Shown: positions 35,920 to 48,289 of the stretch, piece by piece
Layout: the number at the start of each line of letters is the position of its first letter
How positions within the stretch are numbered: position 1 is the first letter of the stretch
Assembly (NCBI RefSeq): GCF_963662255.1
Contig: NC_085067.1
Location: 9,480,648 to 9,544,647, forward strand
Length of the DNA: 64,000 bases
DNA from: Cinclus cinclus
Taxonomy: Eukaryota > Chordata > Aves > Passeriformes > Cinclidae
Direction of reading: 5' to 3'
The notes under the pieces: generated by a model
Told to the model about the DNA's origin: nothing
Database searches by the model: none
The model's input: only the letters and a program-made list of their open reading frames with translations
Position numbers and translations under genes: made by a program

Positions 35920-36370
35920 CTGGTCCAGCTCGATTCTAACCTTTATGCAAATTTAACAATAATTCAGCACAATATTTATAAGATTCAGAGTTAATTAAAT
36001 CCCAGTGGAGATCAGACCCTGTATGACCTCATTACAGTTATACACAACCGCCTAATTTCCCCGAACAACCGCCGAGTGGAGGGTGTGCTAATTTAGGGAA
36101 TGTATGGACATATGTACTGTCTAGATGTCTGTCTGTGCAGCCTGAATGGCAGCATCACTGCTCCTCCCTGTAACCAGCTCCTACTGAAAATCACATTAGC
36201 TTTCGTTAATAGACTCTTTTTTTTTTTGTTCCGCTGGATCTTTAATTGATAGAAATAAAATTAAAGAGACATTAATTATCTAGCCTTGAGTTCCTGAGCT
36301 GGAAGGCATTTTAGCAATGCAAAGTATTATTATTGCTATTAATTTTATTAGATAGGCTTCATTTTCCCCC
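35920..36370. promoter_or_regulatory. Strong candidate cis-regulatory element
   Basis: Complex AT-rich sequence holding an ATGCAAAT octamer (about 35946), AACAATAATTCAGC, GAGTTAATTAAATCC, ACCGCCTAATTTCC, GCTAATTTAGGG, TTTAATTGATAG and ACATTAATTATCTAG. A CpG-bearing core (CCGAACAACCGCCGAG) is embedded at about 36060-36077. A T run at 36209-36218 is the only simple sequence. There is no transposon word and no long frame. Motif density and retained CpG's make it one of the two best enhancer candidates here. Conservation is not tested. Confidence 0.42.
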
Positions 36371-37137
36371 CTACATAATGAAGAATTTAGGTGGATTTCA
36401 CCTGTGTGTGAAGGGGCTGGCTCAAGGCCTCTTGCATCACTTCAGTCTTATCTGGGAGGCTGCAGAGGAAGGTTTGAATGATTCATGGGAGCCAGGATGG
36501 GAAGTTACCATCTGTGAGCAGCTGAAAATTAAATCAATCTTTGTGTCCTTCAGTGCACATGGGCTGGTATGTACAGACACACATACGTACATGCAACCAC
36601 GGGGGGCTTAATTCCCTTTATTCCCTTTTCAATCTGAATCCTTCTCATGATCTTTTATTTTTAGTCTTTGGGGGTCTTGCCTGTTATTACCATGGACACA
36701 GTGAGGGTGGGAGTGGCTGATTCTCAAGAGAACATTTATAGAAAAAACTCCATACAAGGGAGCAGGAAGGACAAATTTTATTTGCCTATAGTGTAATCCA
36801 AGGGGGACTGGAAAAAAAAAATATCATTATTTGTAAATAAGTTTCACTGTTTGGATTTCACTCATTGGATTAATTTCATTTTGAACACAACTTCACTGTT
36901 TCTTTTCCTTTGGAAATGAAGCACTCCTGTCTAGTAAAACTAGGGACTTTCAATGTTTGGAATTCTGTCATGAAAAAGTAATTGCTCATGGGTCTTTTTT
37001 TGGTGTGGAAGTGTCTTTTTGGTGGAAGAAAACATCAGGAGTGACTGCAAGTATCTATCTAAAACCCCCTTATTTTCATAATCATATTCAAAACTGAATC
37101 TTTAGGTTTGATAAATATTGAAAATCCCCCTTGGGTA
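36371..37137. other. Unique non-coding sequence
   Basis: Mixed to AT-rich. A 10-base A run lies at about 36811-36820. Nothing is recognised. Confidence 0.5.
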
Positions 37138-37248
37138 TTTTTTGTTTGCTGGTCAGTTGGTTTAGTTTTCCTTTAGTTTTTTTGCTGGTTTTTTTTGTTT
37201 TGTTTTTGTTTGTTTTGGGTTTTTTTGTTGTTGTTAGGTTTTTTTTTC
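37138..37248 (+). repeat. T/G low-complexity tract
   Basis: T runs are broken by G or GG with GTTTTTGTTTG and GTTGTTGTT segments, in the same orientation as the other T/G tracts. The opposite strand gives a Lys/Thr-rich false frame. Confidence 0.88.
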
Positions 37249-38229
37249 CTTTCTCATTTCTTAATTCATGAAAGTGATGAATACTAGGAACATGAGTTTC
37301 TGCTTTGTCAGCATGGGTTGGCACTTTCAGCACACAAATATTTTTAGCAGTTTGCCCATAGCACACACATCCCTATCCCCAGCAGCAATCCCTGTGCCGT
37401 GAGGAGTCAGCAGCACGTGGACAAAGTTCTCACAGAGCCCCCAAAACAAAGCCTATTCTGGAGTGTGCAAAACACCATCATTCCTGTGTGTAACAGCTGA
37501 GACAAGGAAATAAAACACTTGTGAAAGATCTCCTCTTGCACCGGGGAATGGACAGCATTCCTCATCCGTTCTTCCTTTTTATTGCACCGAGGACGCCTAA
37601 ATCAGATGAAAGGGAAATAAAATGAACATTTTTTTGATGTTCGGCAGTGACACAGGCAAAGATGCAGCAAACAGAGTGGCACAGAGTGGCAGGGCCTGTG
37701 CGGAGCCGTGACTGACGGGACCTCTGATCTCCGTGCCCACAGCTCTGTGTGATGGGGAGGCAGCTGCAATCTGTTCTGTTTAATGTGAGCTCAGCACAGC
37801 CCTCGGGCTATTTGTAAGCTGCCAGGGAGCTTTGGATCGCACAAAGTTTGGGCACCTTGCTGAATTTCATGGCTCTAGCTGTGCTGCAGGGTTTGACAGT
37901 TTAAAGGATAAAAAGGGGTGGGAAGTTTCTTAAATAGCCTTCTGCCAAATTAGGAACAGTGCGCATATGCAGGTCAGAACTGGCTGGTGAATGGGGAGTG
38001 CAAACTGTGGTGTCTTTGTTCCCTTTCTCCAGGAACAAATTAAGAAGTGGTTCTGTGTCTGGGATTCGAAGTGCCTGGGAAAGACCAGTGGATGGAGAAT
38101 ATCATCACTACCAGACACACATGAAAACAAAAGCAAAGAGCCTATCAGGCCAGAGAGGACAAAGTATCTTTAACACAGGAGCCCCTTTAAGAGCTTTCTG
38201 AGGGCCTGTGGGGATTTTGTGGTGGTTGA
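37249..38229. other. Unique non-coding sequence
   Basis: A perfect double copy of the decamer acagagtggc lies at 37671-37690. A few CpG's cluster at 37555-37740. No exon or transposon is recognised. Confidence 0.5.
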
Positions 38230-38480
38230 AGTTTTTGGGGGGTTTGCTTTACTTTTCCTTCAGAGTTGCTCTAGTTCATTAATTTTTAACAATTTATCAG
38301 TATGGGAAGATAAATCCCCTGCAGTCCTTTTTAATATATTTTCTTCTTCTTTTCAAGTAAATGATTGATGAGTATCAATCTAGTTGTTCAATACTGAATG
38401 GTTGCTAATGTAGGGCCCCTGTTGCCTGAGGGTTCCTACCATGGTTTATAACCCTGTGCAGATCTCTGGTTAAGATCTTA
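38230..38480. promoter_or_regulatory. Weak candidate cis-regulatory block with TGATTGAT
   Basis: AT-rich sequence with TTCATTAATTTTTAAC, AACAATTTATC and a TGATTGAT word at 38362-38369 (the PBX/HOX composite type), followed by ATCAATC in the opposite sense. No reading frame or repeat is present. Evidence is motif-only. Confidence 0.22.
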
Positions 38481-40911
38481 AGTAACCAAAGCTGTAAAAG
38501 TTTATGTCTGTGTGTGGGTGGGGGAGTAGAGAGCTCCCAAGTAAGCCAGGCACATTTCCATTAATCATGTTGCTCTACTTTGACTGCTGGATTGGGTAAC
38601 ACGTTTCCAACCATCCAAATTGGGTGGAGAAGAGTTTCTCAGTGTTAGTATTTGCCTCTGGCAGGCAGGACCCAGAGCTGTGGTGCCATGTGGAAGGAGA
38701 CTCATGGAGGAGGAAGTGCTGTCTGGTGGTGGAGGCACAGGGCAGGGCTGGTTGCTCTGTGTTCATCCCTGCTGTGGCTTTGCTGCCTTACACCAAACAC
38801 AAGCTTGGTCACCCCCGGAGATTAGTGAGCTCCAGTGTGACAGGGGCTCACGACCACTCAATAGCCTTCCTGTGGCCTTCACGCCATTCAGGCTCCTTGA
38901 GTCTGAGTGCCACCATCACTTCGAATTAGCAATGTTCCTTGGGTGTCCAGAGCCCCTTTTGGTAGGTGCTGAACCAAGCCAGTGCCTGTCCTGACCTCAC
39001 CATTCTGGAGATGAGACCAGATGGATGCACAGACAGGAGCACACAGGGAAGTGACAGGCACGGGGCTGGCCCAGCACTTGGTAGGTGCCCTGCACACACC
39101 AGCCATAGTCTGCTCTCAAGTGGGTTTGGGTTTCATTTGGGATCTTGGGTCTATAAGGAAGAGGAACTGCAGAGCTTCACAGAGTGTGAGAGGTCCCAGT
39201 GCCACTGCATGTCCAGCTGTGCAAGCCCCACACTCACAGTGGGAGCTGTCATGGCTCCAGAAGGCTGGGTTGGACAGCCATGGGATACTAAATTAAACAA
39301 TATGTAATCTAATGTCTTCATGAGGCTTTATAAGGCAAAGCTGAGATAAAAAAAAGGCTTGGACATCTTCCTGACAGGTAATGCTATAGAGATGCCAGTA
39401 CAGATTCTTACATTGCAGACTGGCAATGTGCGAGTAGAAGCAAAAATAAAGTGAAAACAAATATTGTCTGGTGTTTCTTTATGTTTGGAAATTTCCAGTA
39501 CTTATGTTTCTCATTGCTTTTAGCTAAAGATCTGTGAAAGGTTTTAAAATTAGGTAATGAAACACCCAAAGCTCCTCAACAGCATAGAATTGAGTTTTGC
39601 TTTTCAAAGTCTGCATCAAATTCTTAAAGTAATCTGTATTTTTTAATAAGTACTGGAAGTTTCTCTGGTATTAAGATACCTCTTATTGGAACTATGTATT
39701 TTGTTATTTTTTTTCTACAAAGAAAGCATTATTTTCACCACAAACACAACAGCTGAGACACCTGTCTGTAATGCCATTTGGCACCTTTTATTGTACAATT
39801 TTATATTTTCAGAGTTGTATATTGACTGATTCCTCCACATTTAATTTGTCTCTCAGTTCTTCAGTATTTTCGTTCTCTGAACAGAGAAGTTCACCCCACC
39901 CCATCCCATTTTCACTCACTGAAGGTCTCCAAGCAAAGCCATGACTTAACAGTTTCTGAGATCTGTCCTGAGACCTCTAGACTGGGTTACCTCATACTGC
40001 CCAGAGGTGAGAAGTGATCTCATATGGGTACGGGACAGAAGCAGAAACAACTTTACAGGTGGCAAAGGAAACATTAAAAAAAATCCATTTGTGGGCACAT
40101 ATTCTCTTCAAACAGATGAGGCAATTAAAGGAGAAAAACTGACAACAAAGGAGAAGCAGAGTCTACTAACATTTGCTCAGTGTGAATCTTGGATTTCTCT
40201 GTGGGAGTTATTTAAATTTACACCAGTGAGGGCGGCAGCAGAAGGGCTTTCCACAGCCCATGCCCCACATCTCCCTGTGCTGTAAATTAACCTGCTTTCC
40301 TGGTGACTTCACTGCACCAGCTCCCTGGGGCAATCACTGCCCTGACAGAACTAAGCCTTGGTGTCTGGGGCTGCTTCCCCAGCCCTGCCTCTGGACAAGG
40401 TTTTAGGAGTGATTAATTCCTCCATGGGCACTCGGGGCTTTGCCTGGACAAACAGCCCTGTTTGCTCACGTGAGATGGATTGCAGCCTCCGGACCCTGCG
40501 CTTTGCCTGGGGGGTGAGGCCAGGGCTGCTTTGCTGTTTGGAGATTCTTCTTTGAGAGGTCTAAATTACAAAACTCTTCGTTTTGTTTAAAGAAAGATTA
40601 TGATCTCTGGAAGAAATACAGTACTGGCAGCAACAATGCACAGAGTGCTCAGAAACATTAGGGATATTGAACCTAACAGAGAAACCCCCCCAGTCCCTGC
40701 ACCAGCCTTAGTGCAAGTGTTGACTTACCCAGAGCCATAGAGTATTTGGGAAATGGAAGTCTTAAAAGATAAACAATTGGCTTAATATTTTAATATTTGT
40801 TGTGTGGCCACTATCAGTATCTTGATTTTGGTACTGCCAGGGAGACCTGTGCTGGATCATATCTGCCTGGAGAGCAGGGGGGGCTCAGGAGCCTGTGGGA
40901 GCCCTGGGCTT
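38481..40911. other. Unique non-coding sequence
   Basis: GC-richer at 38600-39260 with overlapping chance frames (to 124 codons), AT-rich at 39450-39860, then mixed. Nothing is recognised. Confidence 0.45.
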
Positions 40912-40978
40912 GAGCAGCGAGGACACGGTGGGTTTGGGCAGTGAGGACACGGGGCATTCTGGCAGAGGTGACACTGTG
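40912..40978. repeat. 24-bp tandem repeat, about 2.8 units
   Basis: Units at 40912-40935, 40936-40959 and a partial one to 40978 share the words gcag-gaggacac-g-g. The third unit is more diverged. At 24 bases it stays in frame and gives a repeated SEDT-type peptide, but no gene is evident. Confidence 0.75.
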
Positions 40979-42527
40979 AACTCACCAAGAGCATCACCAT
41001 CATCCTCCCTCCAGTCTGATGAGGAGTTTGTGATACACAGAACCCAAGCATGTACCAGTGCAGGGAAATGTTATAGGTTTATGAGGAGAGTGATTAAAAA
41101 TGTATCAAAGAGGCTTGTAAAGCTTATGGTTCAAGTTAACTGTATGAAGTAAACAGCCTTTAAGTGTCTCCTGGGACTGTGACAGATAGTCTGTGGGTGT
41201 TACTGCAACATGGTACTAGTGATTGTTCTGGCCATCCCAAACTAATCACCATCTGTGTGTATGAGCCTCTTGGGAGCTCCTGGTTGTTGGACAATCATGG
41301 TTGTTAGCATTTTTAATCAGTTTCTGTGCAGCACAGATAGAAACCGTATGCTCCAGTCTTTATTTTCCCTACTCGGGGAGAATTATTGCAGCACTAAAAA
41401 GGGGATGTGCGAGTTCCTGCTAATTTTAGAGGGTCGCATTCACCTCGTGCACCCAGTCACGGTGACATTTCCCTTCATGTTCCCTGCCCCTGTTCTGAAG
41501 TGCTGTGGTAAGAATTATGCTCCTGTTTTGCTGCTGGCAAGGTGGATTGACTGCGAGTCCTTGGCTCTGCCTGGCAGTCCCCCTCTCCTCGTGGTCACGC
41601 TTCCTGCGTGACTCAAAGGCTCTGACACAAATGCAGAACATTCAGGATCATGGTTGGGGAGATGGAGTTGGGGGGTTTTATTGTCCTTCTTGGTAGTGAG
41701 AAAGAGCTGCTGAAGAAGGAAGAAGCAGAGCAGATCATTGCCTGGAGCAGGAGACTGTGTGCAGTTGAAGTTATGGGCCCTGGGAGAGTTCCCAGCTGTA
41801 CTTGCCTGGCTGTTGATGCAAGAGGCACTGCAGGCAAAGATGGCTCTGGGAATGGAGGGGCAAATAGCAAGGGGAGGGATGGCTCAGATCCAGGCTCTGA
41901 GGAGCAGTGCTGATGCTAAAAGGAAAAAGCTCTTCTCTCGTTCTGTACTGAAGTGCAGCTCATCTCAACAATTAATCCTTTAAGAATTAAGATCTGGGGG
42001 CTGGCTCTGCACTCCACAGTCATTTGACATCTGTGCCTGGTGGCTGGAGAGCAGAACCTGGCTCTTCTCCCCCAGGCTCCAGCAGCCCAGCCCCAGAGTG
42101 CTGAGCTGTCAAACCTGGCACCAGCTCGAGTGTCCCCTTGTCCCCATCACCCATCCCCAGCCCCAGACTCAGCTCTAAGGACTGAACAAAGGGCTGGGAG
42201 TGTGAGCAGAGAAAGCACTGATGGTACATGGGAGGTGAGAGGGGAGAAGAGAGAAATAGTGAACAGGCTGAATTCCCTCCTGCTCCAAGCAAGCTGGAGT
42301 TCTTGTCTTAAATAAAATGTCTTTTGTATTTTCATTATCAATGTTGCCATCAGCTTCCTGGAGCTATGCTCTCCTTTTCATTTTTAAAGGACTTCATTCA
42401 GGCTTCCTATTAATTTTCCTGGAGCCGTGAGGTGTGAGACTGAGGGGCAAAGTGCTGCTGCTGGGTTTATCAGCTGGGGCTGCTGTGTCCCTGTAGCTGT
42501 GGGACCAGCAACAGCCTTTGAAGATTT
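40979..42527. other. Unique non-coding sequence
   Basis: Mixed composition. Nothing is recognised. Confidence 0.45.
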
Positions 42528-42545
42528 TGAATGAATGAATGAATA
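42528..42545. repeat. (TGAA)n microsatellite, about 4 units
   Basis: Four perfect TGAA units followed by TAAA. Confidence 0.85.
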
Positions 42546-44082
42546 AAGTAATTTTCTGGTGCACAGTCAGGTGGCCTGTTTGAGTGAGGGTTAGTCCTTC
42601 TCTGCACTGTTTGGGCAGAGGGGTCTCATCTATTTCTTTATGTTGATGTGATCACATAATTTGTTCTCTGGAGTTCCATCCATGGATTGTGTCAAGTTCA
42701 ATACCACATCTTCATGGTATGTACCATGCCTACACGGTGGAGAGGTGCTCTGTGTCTTCCCATCCTTCTTCCTGGTGCTCATGTCTCCCTGGAAACTGTA
42801 TTCTGGTGCTGGCAGACCCAATCAACAAGTAATTTCTGTTTACCTGTTGTCAAAAGGGACAGTTGTATGCGATTAGGTGTGTATTGATTATCTGATTTAA
42901 ATCACAAATGTTTCCCCATAAACTGTGCTGTGCCCCCAGTCTGTCTCAGAGCACTGGTAACTCCTCCACGTGCAGCAGCATGGGGCTCACACCGGTTTGG
43001 GACTGGTTTGTTATTGCTGTCCTCTAGCCTGTCCTCCCGAGGGGGTGGAATTCTCATATGCTACAGAGTCCATTTAGGGTCTGAGAGCTGCTGTCAGGCA
43101 GGGACTGTCGCTGCAAAAATTCTGCAGTTGTATTTACACCAACCTGTGAATTCCTTCTGGAAGGGTCAGAATACTGAGAATTCCGAGAGTTAATGTCCCA
43201 AGTGGGTTATAAGATCCATAATCACAGACACCGTCTCTCTTGAATGCATGTCTTCATCTGTCAGCCTTGAGGATCATCATGGGCCTGTGTGAAATGAAAA
43301 AAAACTGTTTAACTGCTTCATATTAACTAACATATTAGAGCCCTCCTGACATTATCGTTGTTAATTCTAACAAAACACGCTCCCGCTGCTGGTAACCTGC
43401 CTGTGCTTCCAAATGCATCCCTGCTCAGAGAGCAGGAGGAGGTCACTTGCCATGGGACCTGGACTGCAAACACACTTCTCCTGGAAACCATCAGAGCCAA
43501 AGCCAGGTGACTCTCACAGTGCAAAGCATGGTGTGCATCTTCTTAGAAAATTAAAACTGGCTTTTGGGGAAAGCAGCTCACTCTGGCAGCTTGTTTCCTT
43601 TATTTTGGCCTTGAAGTTGGAGCAGGTTTGCCTCCACCCAGAGGGGAAGAAGAGTTAGACCGTGAGAGGGACAGAGCTCAGTGGGGAAGGGCCAAGTTTA
43701 AAGGTGTGAAGAGCTCCTTGGCACGGCTGGGGGAGCAGTAAATACTCAGTTAATACTCGGTAAATAGTCACCGCTGATTTGCATTTCTCTCCCATCATGT
43801 CACACATGAGCCTCTCCCTGGCTGTACAGGCCAGTGTAGAAGTGAAGGCAGTAAAGACTGCTCTGTACTAGCAAATGAAGGAGTACCCAGTTCCCTGCAG
43901 TAATTGTCCAAGGTGTTTCCTAGTCTTTCTGCAGGACCCAGGAGACCTTTCCAGGGGTGGTTCTCAGTGCCTTGTCTGGCTCACTCTCCTGCCAGGAACC
44001 TTTCTTAGGGCACTGTAATTCATTTGCACAGGAAGAAGTGTCTGCTCATCCCTCCCACCTCCCACCCACACTTCTGTGTGTG
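42546..44082. other. Unique non-coding sequence
   Basis: A small motif-bearing part lies at 43735-43800 with three TAAATA/TTAATA-CTC(A/G)G-like words and a GATTTGCATTTC reversed octamer. Nothing else is recognised. Confidence 0.45.
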
Positions 44083-44106
44083 CTGGGCTGGGCTGGGCTG
44101 GGCTGG
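44083..44106. repeat. (CTGGG)n short tandem repeat
   Basis: About 4.8 perfect CTGGG units. The + strand is G-rich with GGG at regular five-base spacing, which suits a G-quadruplex in principle. Confidence 0.9.
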
Positions 44107-44649
44107 ACTCTCTCTCTGCATAGACTTGGGGGGTTCCTGGGGCTCTGCAGTGAAAACTCTGCTGGAGTTGGTGTGAGGGAGTGGGACCTGACCTGCCACT
44201 CTTCAGCTTTAGGGTAAATTCCACATTCCGAGGCCAGTCCAGGTGCAATGGTTGGTGAAACATGGAAACAACCTGCTCTGAGTGGCTGAGGGCAACCATT
44301 TAACCTGATGGAATTTTCTTACTGGTATTTTTATCTCTTTACTCCTTTTCCTAGGATTATGTTCTCAAAGGGGCAGTTCTGATTCTTTTGTCAATATTCA
44401 GGCACAATCAAAAAGAGTTTTTGTCTGAATTAGGACCCATAAAGTATGTCCAAACACAACCAGGCACATCCAGTTTGTCTACAGCTGCACATAAAAGACT
44501 ACATTTGTAGTTCTGGGTGTCAGGCCTATATCACTCAAGGAGGAATTTATTCTACCCTGTACTTCTTCCAATTAAGCACTGGTGGATGCTTGGCTGTGAC
44601 AGGTACTGATAAATGGATGTGGCAGGATCGACTGTGAATGTTTTGGCAG
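44107..44649. other. Unique non-coding sequence
   Basis: Nothing is recognised. Confidence 0.5.
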
Positions 44650-45120
44650 CAGTCCTCCTTCAGGTAGCTATTAACTTTATTTTTTAATATGAAATTCAGG
44701 CACTAAATCCAAGGGAAAAAAAAGCATACATAATGTAGGTTAATTAAAATGCCTGTAAATGAACAGGTGACAGGTGCCAAGCCCCATGACAACCACAACT
44801 GGAGAAATGAAAGTGCAACAGACTATTAGGATTCCTGTGTTAATCAGGTAATAGTAACTTGGGTAATTACAAAATCATATGAAATCTTTTTTAAATCCCA
44901 AACCTCATTTATAGCCTTTTGGAGATAAAATATAAAATGTAGAGTTTTAATCCAAAAGGACTTTCTCTTCTCTGGAGCCCTCAATCTCAGATTTCTTCCA
45001 CGGCTGATACAATTAAAGGTTGGATATTTTTTCTCTCCCCTCTCTTCAATTTTATTTTAATTAAGAAATATTAAGTTAAAAGCCACTGAAGAGTTTGAGT
45101 TTCTCTCTCTTTAGCAGGTA
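44650..45120. promoter_or_regulatory. Candidate cis-regulatory block
   Basis: Repeat-free sequence with GTAGGTTAATTAAAATGCC, GAACAGGTGACAGGTGCC (two CAGGTG E-boxes eight bases apart), GTGTTAATCAGGTAATAG, GGGTAATTACAAAATC and GTTTTAATCC. There is no coding frame. Texture and motif mix are of enhancer type. This is inferred only. Confidence 0.33.
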
Positions 45121-45550
45121 TTTGGTAGTCACTTACGTGTCCCAAGGCCTTTTTGCTGTGTATCAGGTGGAACCTGTCGTGTGCATCTGTTGGCTTTTAG
45201 AGGTAGAATTTATTTTCTTGCTGAGAAGCAGCACAGGGCACATGTGAGATGAACCTGGAATAGACTGGAAGCTGCTCTGCATTCCCAGGAGCAAATTATT
45301 TGCAGATAAGTAAGAAGAATTCTGATTAAAATCTTTTTTTCTATGAGCATGAGCCCAAGCAGTGGTACAATTTCATATCTGATATGCAAACTAGGACAAC
45401 ACCCTGTGGTTGCAGCCTTTCCCTGACTGAAAAGCACATCCAGATATGGTTTCCCAAGTAAACACATAAAACTTTCCTAAAGAGATGCTGACAGACATTC
45501 CTTCTGTGCTTCTGGAGCCTTACTGTATATCTGGGGTCTTGATCCTAAGC
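45121..45550. other. Unique non-coding sequence
   Basis: Nothing is recognised. Confidence 0.5.
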
Positions 45551-45625
45551 AGAAAATTCAGCAGAGGCATTAAGTGACTTGCCCAAGGTCATTAATACAA
45601 ATCAGTAGAAAAATGAAACCTTCCA
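45551..45625 (-). mobile_element. MIR SINE core relic
   Basis: 'cagaggcattaagtgacttg' followed by 'cccaaggtcattaatacaa' is the reversed MIR core (GAGGTTAAGTGACTTGCCCAAGGTCACacagct) with few changes across the 20 central bases. The rest has decayed. The core is unusually well kept compared with the copies at 9137 and 14183. Confidence 0.75.
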
Positions 45626-45932
45626 GAATTGTGCTGTAATTACCAAGGCACGTGCCTCTCTCTTGATCTGTCAAAGATGTAAAATATATATAAAAACATG
45701 TCTGTTATTAGGGCTAGGAGGTGGTGCCTTTGCTGAGAACCTGCACCAGGGTTCCCTCTGTAAAGGACCTTGGAGACTGATTCAGACAATGGCATATAAA
45801 AGATTTTTCTTGGATTTTCTTTCTTTTTTTTTTTTTTTAAATCCAGATATCAAAAATGAGAAACACTGGTTTTCATCCTTGTCCCTGCAATAGAATGTAT
45901 TACCTCTGGGCTATACACATCTAGACAAATAG
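45626..45932. other. Unique non-coding sequence
   Basis: A 14-base T run lies at about 45825-45838. Nothing else is recognised. Confidence 0.5.
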
Positions 45933-46125
<193 letters not shown>

Positions 46126-46834
46126 GACTTGGAAGATGAGAACATGTTTTGTACATTCCTACATTGCAGCCAAAATAAAGGTCTTTATCTTCATGGAAAT
46201 CAGAGGTTTGGTACTTGGTAGTATCCCCCCTAACCCAGACAGGGACAAATTTCCAGCTTTCCCCATCATACCATGAACATGATGACATTCAACTCCCATC
46301 AAGAGGAACGAGGGGGCCTTCCCTCCCTTTCCTTTTTCTGATCAACACTGTGTATAAATTAAACAAAGAAAAGGATGGAGTTTTATTTCAGGAAGCTTTT
46401 GGACCACAAGTAGTGTAGTTGTGTTTTGGATTAAAGGTCAGGATTGGAAATCTGCCAAGGTTTCCCCTCCCCACTGCTACTAATTGTCACTGCTCCAGTG
46501 GGAAAAAAAATAAATAATACTGGATTAAGGGAAAAAAATAAACCCAGTAAGAATAATAAGGAGAAAACGGAAATCAGGCTTCATCCAGTGCTTGAGATAT
46601 GCCCTACATAGAGGCTATTGAATTCTGCCCACCTCTGTGCCAGCCTCCCCTGGGCATGGGGGACAGTACTTATTTTGTTGGGGGGTTTTTCCCTCCCTCC
46701 CACCCTCTGCCTCCTTCAGTGTTTTTATTCAGGCACAGCAGGAACAAAAATGAACACTGACAAGCTTTGGCACACTTAAAAAAATAAATAAAAGAGGAAA
46801 AAATAAAAAAGGAGAAAAAAATTGCTGCCCCTCT
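46126..46834. other. Unique non-coding sequence
   Basis: A-rich short runs lie near 46500-46560 and 46770-46820. Nothing is recognised. Confidence 0.5.
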
Positions 46835-47115
46835 CCCCAAGCCGTCCATTCTGTCGCCAGAGCCCCGCATTTTGCAACATAAAAGCGTAATCAAAAGAAA
46901 TCACGCTTGGACTCAGTCAGGGACAGGGCAGAATAGTCCATTTAGCTTTATGCTAAAAAAGAAAATAATTGGACCAAAATTCGTTTGAAATAGGAGCAGG
47001 AAACTGTTTGTTTGCAATCTATTTCCTCTGGAAAACAGCAAACCCTATTAAACCCTCTTTGGGAGCTATTTATTTTGGAAACAAGTTCAACATTCTGCAA
47101 AGCAGCACACGCAGG
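46835..47115. promoter_or_regulatory. Candidate cis-regulatory block
   Basis: CpG-retaining complex sequence (GTCGCCAGAGCCCCGC, AAAGCGTAATC, ATCACGCTTGG) with AATAATTGGACC, CAAAATTCG and GCTATTTATTTTGG (a MEF2-like CTATTTATTT word). There is no frame and no repeat. This is an inferred conserved element, unverified. Confidence 0.33.
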
Positions 47116-48289
47116 CAGAAAAAGTTGTAGTGGAGTGTAATCTTTGGAGGAAATGTCCATGTTTATCTACACCGTAGCTGCAACCAGCTCCCAGAAAAAC
47201 AATCATTCCACAGCTTTCTCTGGGCTTGGCTGCTCGTAGCCCACAGCCCCAGAGTGATAAGCCCTGTAAGAGCTGCAGCTGGGAGGCAGGAAAACCAGCA
47301 GAGCCAAAGGGTTCTTCTGCTCTTCTCCAAAGGGACATTCCCTCTGTGTTTGCTCTCCTGCTCTTCTCTCATCACCGCCCTGCAAACCCCACGCCTCATC
47401 ATACCATGGTGTTCTCGTTCCTGAAGAGTTTCTCCTGTGACATCCACCCCTGTTGCCAGAACCAGGGAAAGACACTGGGCACCTGAGCATGGCAGAGTCA
47501 CCAACAGTCCCAGGCTGTGGAGGCTGTGGGTGGTGGCTTTCACCTCTCTTTTCCATGGTCAAAACACAGTAGAATCCTCAAGAGAGCAGTTACAATGAAT
47601 AATTTCCAGCTGGTGCATTGTGACTGAGCACTTTGGGGGAGTGTTTGATGGCTGAGATGAACCAGTTCAAACCTTGCTGCTGATTTGCAGTGGGACAGGA
47701 CCTCCCAGCAAATCCACTGGTCTCTCCTAACGTTGTTAGTGGTGGACACAGAAATTCCTCACTGGACTTTTGTGTTTCTTCATTTAGGAAGGTTAAATCA
47801 ATACTTCCCAGTGCTGGCCTCAAATTCATCCTCTGTGTTCATATTCTGATTCCAGGTAATCCATGGTACCTGCTGTCTTGGCTCCATGTCTGGTGCCAGT
47901 CAGGCTTGTTTTCCCCAGACAAGCGTGGGTTCCAAGGCCTTTTCCAGCTCTGGGCATACCATTATCCCAGAGCTTGTAACAGTCACAGTCTTGGCCAGCC
48001 TGATGTGCCCTTCATGTCCTCCCTGCTGGGACATGCATGAACTTCTGCAGGTGCTGGGAGGTGTGGGGCTGTATCTCACATCCGAGGCAGTGAGAAGGCA
48101 TCTACCAGGCCCTGCCACTTCCCCAGAGCTGAGCTTTTCCTCCAAGCTGTAACCACATCCTCCCCAGTTGTGTCTGAACTCTCGTGATAAGATTAACCCA
48201 GTTACGTAGCTATTTGCATTACTCTTAGCCATCTACTCCTGTCCCCACTTCCCCTGACCTCCTTCCTTCTCTACATTAATTTCTCTTTA
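47116..48289. other. Unique non-coding sequence
   Basis: Mixed and relatively GC-rich. Frames up to 126 codons (47163-47543 -) are likely accidental. Nothing is recognised. Confidence 0.45.
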
